A stretch of DNA of 64,000 bases, from assembly GCF_030272615.1 (NCBI RefSeq), contig NC_081414.1, positions 813,419,069 to 813,483,068 of the forward strand. Reading direction: 5' to 3'. Source of the stretch: Cryptomeria japonica. Taxonomy: Eukaryota > Streptophyta > Pinopsida > Cupressales > Cupressaceae. Numbering within the stretch: the stretch's first letter is position 1; every line of letters begins with the position of its first letter. Shown here piece after piece: positions 56,900 through 64,000 of the stretch. Both the position numbers and the translations under genes were made by a program. The notes under the pieces are model-generated. The model was not told the origin of the DNA. It made no database searches and was given only the letters and a program-made list of their open reading frames with translations.

Positions 56900-58317
56900 G
56901 TGACCAATAAATTTGATTTACTTGCTCTTTCGCATATGATTACATTGCTTTTTGCATATATTTACTACAATCACGTGTCGGATAAGGGTTTATTTCATTT
57001 CCTATTGCTCCTCTTTATTCATAGCACTTGGTCACATTGTGTTGTTAGGATTTCCAAATTATTTTCTTTTTAATTAGATCTCAAAGATTTCATGTATCAT
57101 TTATGTTGCATTATGGTGATGCTGTTAATAAAATTATTTTCCTATGTTAATCACCTTAAAGCTTTTGTAGATACTAAACCTAAAGATCCTAACCTTTGTA
57201 ACTCTCCTATGGTATCTTGTGTGGATGAGATGAGACCTAATGCTTTAACCAATGATCTCTCTAACAAAGAGCAAGCATTGGAAAGTAACATGGATCCATC
57301 TTCTTCTCATACACACACCCTTGAGCAAGGGGGGCAAAATCAAAACTTTAACATTCTTACATCTTTAGATCCTCCTTATTCTCCTAAGACCTATCTTTAA
57401 CATCAAAGTATATGTAGGGAGGATGATGTCATGTATTTTATTCATGACCTTTCCCCTCGCATAGAAATAACTAAAAATGAGCTTTTAGATGATGAAGATG
57501 TTCCTCCCCAATCTTCCAAAAAGGATAGGCTTGATAAAGGAAAGGAGATTGTCATTTCCCATGATACTCCTTCTTCATTTACAAATCCTTTTTCTTTCTC
57601 CTTACACATTAGATTTCAAATAAATTCATGATCTTGTTCCTCCATCTAGTCAATTGCAACATTATTATAGTCGTGGCTTTCATATAATAACAAAACAAGG
57701 ATTTAAAAGACAAGGAATTGGGAAATTTGAGCATGGAATTCGTGTCCCTATAAATCCTCCCACACAAACTACTACAAGAGGCCTCGGAAGTGGTATCCCT
57801 CTTTCTATGGACGAACTCCTTGGGCTCCAAAAATTTAAAGATTATCTCCAAAAACAACAAATCAAAAGAGCCTTTAAGAATGCTTCTTCTTCAAAGCGTC
57901 CTTTTTGTTCATTTCACCAAACCCATGATCACAATGCTGATGATTGTCCTAATTTTAAAAAATTTATTCAGGATGGCATAGATAGTGGCAAAATTAGAAG
58001 TGTGGATAATAAACCTTCTTCTCCTAACAAACCCTCTCCTTTATGTCAAGACTATATTTACCATCCCGACAGAATAGTTTCAAGAATATATTGGAGATTG
58101 AAATAGGACAAGAACATTTCCTTTCCTCCTCAAAATAAAAACAAAAATCTTAAGCAAGTGAAAGGTATTGAATACTGCATTTTTCATGATTTATATTCAC
58201 ATTCTCTTGGAAAATGTTATGCATTTAAGAAATTTGTTCAACTGCAATATGATCTTGCACAAATTTGTCTCCCAACAGATCTAGTTGTATTTCTTGGTAA
58301 AAACATAGTGCCTTAGC
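56900..58317 (+). pseudogene. Element F gag-like gene, copy 2
   Basis: Open segments 57092-57400, 57431-57631 and 57654-58106 belong to one decayed gene. The N-terminal part includes FVDTKPKDPNLC and TSLDPPYSPKTYL; the C-terminal part has the two C-x2-H-x4-H-x4-C motifs (CSFHQTHDHNADDC and CIFHDLYSHSLGKC). Such paired CHHC knuckles occur in Gag proteins of some plant Gypsy lineages. It is nearly identical to copy 1 but without the CACTA insertion, giving the empty-site reference. Nothing like reverse transcriptase follows before LTR 3. Confidence 0.75.
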
Positions 58318-58319
58318 AC

Positions 58320-59086
58320 TTCTTTTCCCTTCATGTTTCTCTTCACCCTGTGATATAACTAGCCCATTTAACGGGAGCTCTTTATCATTTGTGGTGGTAT
58401 TGCTTCAATTTTACATACTTTGGGGCAGAAACATGAAGTCCATTTTCCTTCTTCTTTCTATCCACTTGCCTTTGTCTTTTTGCATTATTCATTACTAGAT
58501 CTCTTTTCTAGCATAAGAATAATTCCTATTTGAGCATATAATTTTTCTTGGGTTTCTTTGCTGAAGAGAAGCTTCTTTAATGGATAGTGTCATTGTTCTC
58601 TTTGTTTCATTCTCTTCGAAAATGTCTATTTTCTATGGTTGCCATTATTCTCAGAGCATGATATGCCTCCTTGCATGTAATGATCTCTCGAGACATGCAT
58701 ATTCCTTCCTTTGGAGAATTTTTTCCACTATGAAGACATTTCACTTGAAAATAAACACCATTGGAAAATGTATACCCCTTTTTCCCCTTGTCCTTGTTTC
58801 TTGGGGGGCAAGGATTTTCTCTCTTATCTCTTTCTCTTTATCTCATCACTATTTTCTTTAGGGGCTGAATTTTTTATAATGGTATGATTTCATGATTAAT
58901 CCCCCTAGGGTAATATGTGATGCTTTATCTCTTTTCCTTTCGAAGATTGTCACTTCTTGAGATGTGTATTTTACATATACTAATGTCTTTTCTTGCATGC
59001 AAGTACATTGTGCATTTGATTATGTTAATCTATCTCTAGAAGATTGTGTAAGTTCTTCTCATTGTCCCTACACTTGAGGGGGCAAT

Positions 59087-59117
<31 letters not shown>

Positions 59118-60773
59118 AGGGATCCACTTTTCCCTATTTTGCAAATGGTGTGAGTTATATTACTTTATGCCATTCCTTGTGCATAGTTGTTGGGTGTTGG
59201 CTCAAGGATTTTCTCTTATACAAGAGGTGAAGTCCTTGACTACAACCTCTTTCACACTTGGTAATGCACATCTATGATAAATTCACCCATCCCTCTGGGG
59301 GCTAAAAGTGAGTCATCCATCATCAAGGATCCCTTTCACGTAGCAATAGGAGGAAGGATTTAATTCTTGTTCTCTGTCGCACTTCATTCTAAGAGATGTT
59401 ATATTTGTCTAAGACAACTCCTCTTGGAGGAAGATGTCTTTTTTAATAAAGCTCTCTTCTCCTCCAAGGATCACCTTTACACTTACAACAAGATATCTCT
59501 TTTCAACTATCATATCCTTGCTTGAAGAGTATTCCCTCTCTTGCTTGGATTTATGGAATTATTGCATTATGGATATCTTCTTTGTGATGAATTTAGGTAT
59601 CCTTGATTTAATTTCCCTAAGATATCACCATTAAACTATGTTGACATCTTAAGGGGGGCATCCACACTGCTCCTTTGTACCATATTTCTCTTGTGCATTG
59701 TATAGTGAGACATTCTTGGAACCAGAGGGCGGCCTCTTAGAGCAAGGTGTCATCACTTTTCTTGTAAAATGAGACATTCTTGGAACTAGAGGGAAGCCTC
59801 TTAGAGTAAGATGTCGTCGCTTTTTTCTTGTACAGTAGGTCATTCTCAGAACCAGAGCAGAAACTCTTAGAGCGAAATCATGTTTATTTTTGTTGGTATA
59901 GTGTGACACTCTTGGAACTAGAGCACAAACTCTTAGAGCGAGATGTCTTCACTTCTTTTTTTATACAATGGGTCAATCTTGGAACTGGAGCATAGACTCT
60001 TCAAGCGAGATGATGCCACTTTTCTCCTATCTAGGGTGATTATTCTTGGAACCAGAGCACATACTCTTAGAGAGAGATATCATGCCTTTCTTGACATTAA
60101 TGCTATACATTATATACAAGTTGTAGCGTACTCAGGCATAGAATCCTATGAGGTGCTTCGAACCTCACTTGCACACACGTGCTTGAGTTTTGGTAGAACT
60201 AACATTGTTCCCACTCTCCTCCCTTGCATGAATCACCCAGACTGACTCTGGGGCTAGTTTACCGTGTCCTCCTCTCCATGGATCACCTAGTTTTAGGGGC
60301 AAGATGTCCATGCTTTCTCTCTTGTTCGCCTTTCTTCTCATGGTTCACCAAAATTGTGTATTCATTTCCTCTCTCTCCTTCCTCTCATGAACCCATAGTT
60401 TTGTTATTGACGGTTCATGGATGATGTCAACTTTTCTCTTTTATGTGATCACTTGTGTTTATGTGATGGCATTGGTCTTTGTGTCCCGATTAGTTGTTGA
60501 GACATCTTAGTATCAAGGTCTCTTTGGCTAGTTGGTTTGTCGTCTTGTGTCTTGTGTTTTTCGTGTGTCTTTTGTGCTTTATTTTTGTTTTGTGTACTCT
60601 TGCATATATTTGAGTGAGTTAAGGTCCTAGGATTGGGGGCTTCTTCTCCTCAAGAATAGTGACGTCTTATACTCCTCGTGGTATTGCTCTGCATATCTCA
60701 TCTTTATCTCTATTTCTTCTACTTTACTGGTAGTAATAGTGTAATCCATACTCCCGCTAAAGTAGGGGTGAAA
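58320..60773. other. Element F internal non-coding region, copy 2
   Basis: Collinear with 52660-55089, including the (CT)n run at 59090-59118 (longer than in copy 1), the tandem array and a polypurine tract just before LTR 3. No pol was found. Confidence 0.6.
59690..60090 (+). repeat. 66-bp tandem repeat array, element F copy 2
   Basis: Same array as 53985-54365 at the equivalent place in the second unit, with about six units. Units differ between the two arrays by scattered substitutions. Confidence 0.85.
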
Positions 60774-61938
60774 TGTAGTGTCATAAAATTGCGACCCTAG
60801 AAATTTTAATCATATTTGAGGTCCTCACCTTGGCGACGACATCCTCCTTCCTAACCAAGACCCCTTTCCTACATTTTCACCCTCGAAACCCTCCTTGTCT
60901 AGGCTTTGTTTCTACCTTAAACCCTATCCAGGCCCCAAAATAGGGCAGGACAGGGGCATGGTACCCCTTTCCCCACCTCCTAGGGTGGCCCTTTGATGGG
61001 TATGCCCGGTCCCCTATGCATAATTTGATCCTCAAGGTTTGCATTTCCTCTTTTTCACCCTTTAGTGATTAAAAATTAATCCTTAAGGAATGCATAAAAG
61101 GAGATTCAATTCACTCATTTAGGAGGAGGCGATACATGAGCAAGATAAGGATAATAAGTGAAATTCAAGTATAAGGCCTTCATTATCAAATATTCGAGCG
61201 TTTAGGTCTTCTTCATTCATCTAGGGGAGCAATATTACATTAATTTGCAAGCATGTGTGTGTTAGGGTTTTGTCATGTTGCATGCCATTTCATGCAGCAC
61301 TTGTGATTACATTCAAGAAGCAAAATAATCATCATCAACAAATTGCAAATCTACAAGGTATACAATTTTATTATTTACATTTCAACATTTGCAATTACTT
61401 TATTTCAAGGTTAATTCCTCAATTGGGGTTTGATTGAGGAAAACCCATATCCACAACCCTTCTCCCCTTCTTTTATGTGTGTAGGTTGTAGGTGCACAAC
61501 CATAATTGTAGGTTTGGGCTTCATTTGCAGAGACGAAAGAACCCTTTTTGTTTCACGGATTTTGTGGAGGACCATGTACACTGTCGCCATAGTCCCGTCG
61601 AATTTTCTCCAAATTTGTAGGGCAGATTTGTATCAGTCTTATTAGCTCAGATCTGAAGTTACAATGCGATCCCAAACTGGTAGCTCCTCATTTCACTCAT
61701 TTTCTCTCTTTGTTCCACATAGTCAACAAGTCAACTTTCCTATTTACAAAAAAGGGAAAAACACACTTCAACCCTTGCAATCCACTTAAAATTCACATCC
61801 TTGTCTCTCTTGGATTTGGATCTAGTGGATTCAAGCCCCTCTTTTGAATGTAAATTTCCCCCTAGTGAAAATCATCCTAGTGACTTCCTTTCTCTCTCCT
61901 AGGTGGGGAGTCACTAGGGTTCAATTTTCCACTTTACA
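60774..61938 (+). repeat. Element F LTR 3
   Basis: It starts TGTAGTGTCATAAAATTG and ends CCACTTTACA. The TATA box has changed to CATAAAAG (61093-61100), so this copy has probably lost its promoter core. Confidence 0.85.
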
Positions 61939-62576
61939 CTATCTAACCTAGAATAGATTATTTTATGTTGAGTTTGATTATTACACAATGTGAACCAAAT
62001 GCCTTCAGAATGTGATTTACACTTATCCATGGAGTCAATCAAGAACAAAGAGCTCTTTATCCTTAACCAATAAAATAATTCATTGTATTTTTAGTTGAGA
62101 TATTTACAACCACTCTTGTCCTTCTTATATTCAATCATGTTAAAGTCCCCAATAATCAATCAAGGGATCCTAATAACATTAGAAGACATCCAAAGCCATA
62201 TTGTACATCTTTCCTTGTACTCATTAGAGGCATTATGGGATGATAAACCAAAATGTTTTTTATTCACCTCAAGAATTATCCATACAAACCCACTACACAA
62301 ATAAATACAATACTTTACAATAACATCACTCTATTTAAGACTAACCAACATAGTAACTCCATATTTACCTTTTTCATACTGACTAGAAAACGCTTTTGCT
62401 AAGTTATTCTAGAGAAAATTTAAAACACGTCCCTTTTGGAAGCCAATCGCTTTAATTTCTTGAAGGCAAAGAAAATCCAATTTAGGTTTGTCTTTGCAAA
62501 AAGGCCCTAACTAGATAGTTTCTATCAACGGATTCAAGTTACCTAACATTCCAATTGACAATGTCAAAAACCATTA
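61939..62576 (-). pseudogene. LINE endonuclease gene, upstream part
   Basis: The minus strand, across frameshifts, reads DIVNWNVR, FLCLQEIKAIGFQKGR, LIIGDFNMIEYKKDKSG and, at the edge, YSRLD. These are the N-terminal WNVRG, QEIK and GDFN blocks of the LINE apurinic-type endonuclease that nicks target DNA. The frame continues on the other side of element F with RFYSN, so element F split this gene. Confidence 0.88.
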
Positions 62577-62790
62577 ACTAGGATGAGGGGTGGGATTTAT
62601 GATTTTTAGATAGCCTGTTAAAACACTCGTGGATTTTCTCAACTTTCCCCTTATCTTCCTTACCTCTTTTAGATATCTTTTTTCACTACTATTTGCAGAG
62701 CCCCGAAACCAATCCATCAATTTCCTCTTTTTCTTGTCCTCCTCAAGCAAACAAGCTTCATCATCAACCTTGGTTGGTTAAAGTCATGGG
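62577..62790 (-). pseudogene. LINE sequence upstream of the endonuclease
   Basis: The minus-strand frame reads CLLEEDKKKRKLMDWFRGSA and YLKEVRKIRGKLRK, a basic region just before the endonuclease. It is probably the end of ORF1 or the start of ORF2 of the same LINE. Confidence 0.6.
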
Positions 62791-64000
62791 CTAGAGAATA
62801 ATGGGTTAAACCTATTGAAAATAACCTTAATACCTTCTCTAAGAGTGTTAATATTCTGGGAGGAGCCTCTAGCAGTAGCTATGAGGACTTGGGGGAGGCA
62901 TAAGAATTTCTAGAATGTATGCCCTAACCATTATAGAGTCCATTACCAATTGTTGGGAATTATTAGATGTATAAGACACTCTATATTTCATAGAGTATTG
63001 ATTTCATTTCAATTCATGGGAGCTAGTGGATCACCAACCTTAACAACAACAATCTCACCATAAAAAAGAGGATCTCAAATAGAAATATTTTCAGCTTCAA
63101 GGTCAAGGCCAACATTTGGCACATAGTCAACTATAATAGTATTGACTTATGATGCATTAGTTCTATTTATAGGACCAAACTGTTAGTGTGAATGAGGTTA
63201 TTCCTTATCTACATATTAGTAGGAACCTATTCACATGTTAATTTTACTTAGGTCCTAGCTTGAATTTAAGTATGACGTGCTAACTTACCAAAAGAAATTC
63301 AATACAAAATTTCAAAACAACTTGCATAAAATAAAGTGCAACTATTGACTATACATTTTTTTTTGGTTGAAAAGTAACATCTAACTTTCCATTGCATGAA
63401 CATCCTAAAAACATAAAAAACCATCTAAAAGGAAGAATGGAGCTAAAGAACAAAATTCATATTTCTTATTCAATAAGAATTTTGTATCATATAGAAAAGC
63501 AAAGAACGAGTTAAGAGTCTAGAGTGATTTGCTTTACAATCCGTTATCTTCATACAAGTCCTGACTCGATTTTCTTGAAGGAGAGCATCATCAAGGTGCT
63601 TTTCCTCTAGCCACAAACCTAGTGGTGCCTCACACACCTTCCTTACGGAATTGGCCCTACCCTTCATGAGGTGCAAACACAGTAGTAGGTTTAATTGCCA
63701 TCTGAACCCGATGTTTTGAAAACTACATGACTCTAGTCAGTCAAGCACTATAAGTACCTGACTAGGAAATGCATTCGGTTCAAGTGAACTGAATAGCACA
63801 TGCAAATCCTTGTGCCACCTTGGCTAAACATTTTTTAAAGTAAACTAGCACGTAATATGTAGTCTTGTTCACCACCCCACTGGAATTGTTGACTCAATTG
63901 ATATTTCTAAGTGGCCTAGTTTGTCAAACCTATCCATTATAACAAGCAAACTTCCTTATTTGTTATTGCTTAGGTAGTTTGACAAGATCAAACAATATGT
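62791..64000. other. Probable LINE ORF1 remnant, then unassigned sequence
   Basis: The first 500 bases may still belong to the LINE, with broken minus-strand frames. From about 63350 to the window end I see only short frames, including a 68-codon minus-strand frame at 63470-63676 that I do not recognise. Confidence 0.35.

Larger units (their letters stand above)
39787..61938 (+). mobile_element. Element F: three-LTR Gypsy-like composite retrotransposon
   Basis: Three direct LTRs (39787-40999, 55090-56244, 60774-61938) separate two internal regions that are copies of each other. The outermost ends are flanked by CTATC (39782-39786 and 61939-61943), so the whole LTR-internal-LTR-internal-LTR array behaves as one insertion. 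Each internal region carries a gag-like gene and a long non-coding part but no pol, so it depended on a helper. A purine-rich tract (AAAGTAGGGGTGAAA) precedes the last LTR. The first internal region is further split by the CACTA transposon. Confidence 0.88.

Noticed and set aside
1-64000. tRNA or rRNA genes
   Set aside because: No cloverleaf with conserved T-arm (GGTTCGAATCC-like) or rRNA core sequence was noticed; the only tRNA-related signal is the primer-binding site of element D.

Overview
This window is plant nuclear DNA, very probably from a gymnosperm (conifer-like). It has no compact prokaryotic-style genes, AT-rich intergenic sequence, GT-AG splice sites, and layer upon layer of nested, moderately decayed retrotransposons. 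No complete, undamaged host gene is visible. The species cannot be named from the sequence alone.

Layout. Positions 574-2082 and 36336-37740 are two paralogous minus-strand pieces of a host gene. Each has a first coding exon with a CxxC-x8-CxxC motif like that of the autophagy protein ATG14; only the second keeps a 5' leader exon. Positions 2800-11853 hold LTR element 'C', whose 5' LTR is interrupted by element 'A' (3177-6613). Positions 14403-15784 are a Copia remnant. Positions 16046-32752 are a minus-strand chromodomain Gypsy element ('D'), cut by a Copia-type solo LTR (16694-17954), a 961-bp LTR-derived insertion (18190-19150) and the large element 'B' (22750-30241). Positions 34110-34440 hold an ABCB-transporter fragment and 37985-38470 a LINE RNase H fragment. 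Positions 39787-61938 are a three-LTR Gypsy-like composite ('F') inserted in a LINE endonuclease gene. F's first internal region is split by a 9.9-kb CACTA transposon (41909-51783).

The most striking content is inside the CACTA transposon. It carries captured pieces of a DRM-type de novo DNA methyltransferase. One piece exists as a 2.25-kb near-perfect palindrome (arms of about 1.12 kb, 14-nt loop). A second, the motif I (catalytic domain) region, forms a miRNA-precursor-like foldback. Extra antisense copies and a PPR fragment lie next to it. DRM enzymes establish RNA-directed DNA methylation that silences transposons, so an element that could make double-stranded or hairpin RNA matching DRM is a candidate anti-silencing device. 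Rice offers a precedent: CACTA-borne miR820 targets OsDRM2. Expression and function here are inference.

The second unusual system is the A/B family. These units have TG...CA ends, perfect 5-bp target duplications and no internal LTR pair, so they look like giant (3.4 and 7.5 kb) solo LTRs. Both carry a phased array of about 35-bp hairpins spaced roughly 166-176 bp apart. B also has a 1,068-codon open frame with its own upstream TATA-like box, broken by only three stop codons, lying where U3 should be.
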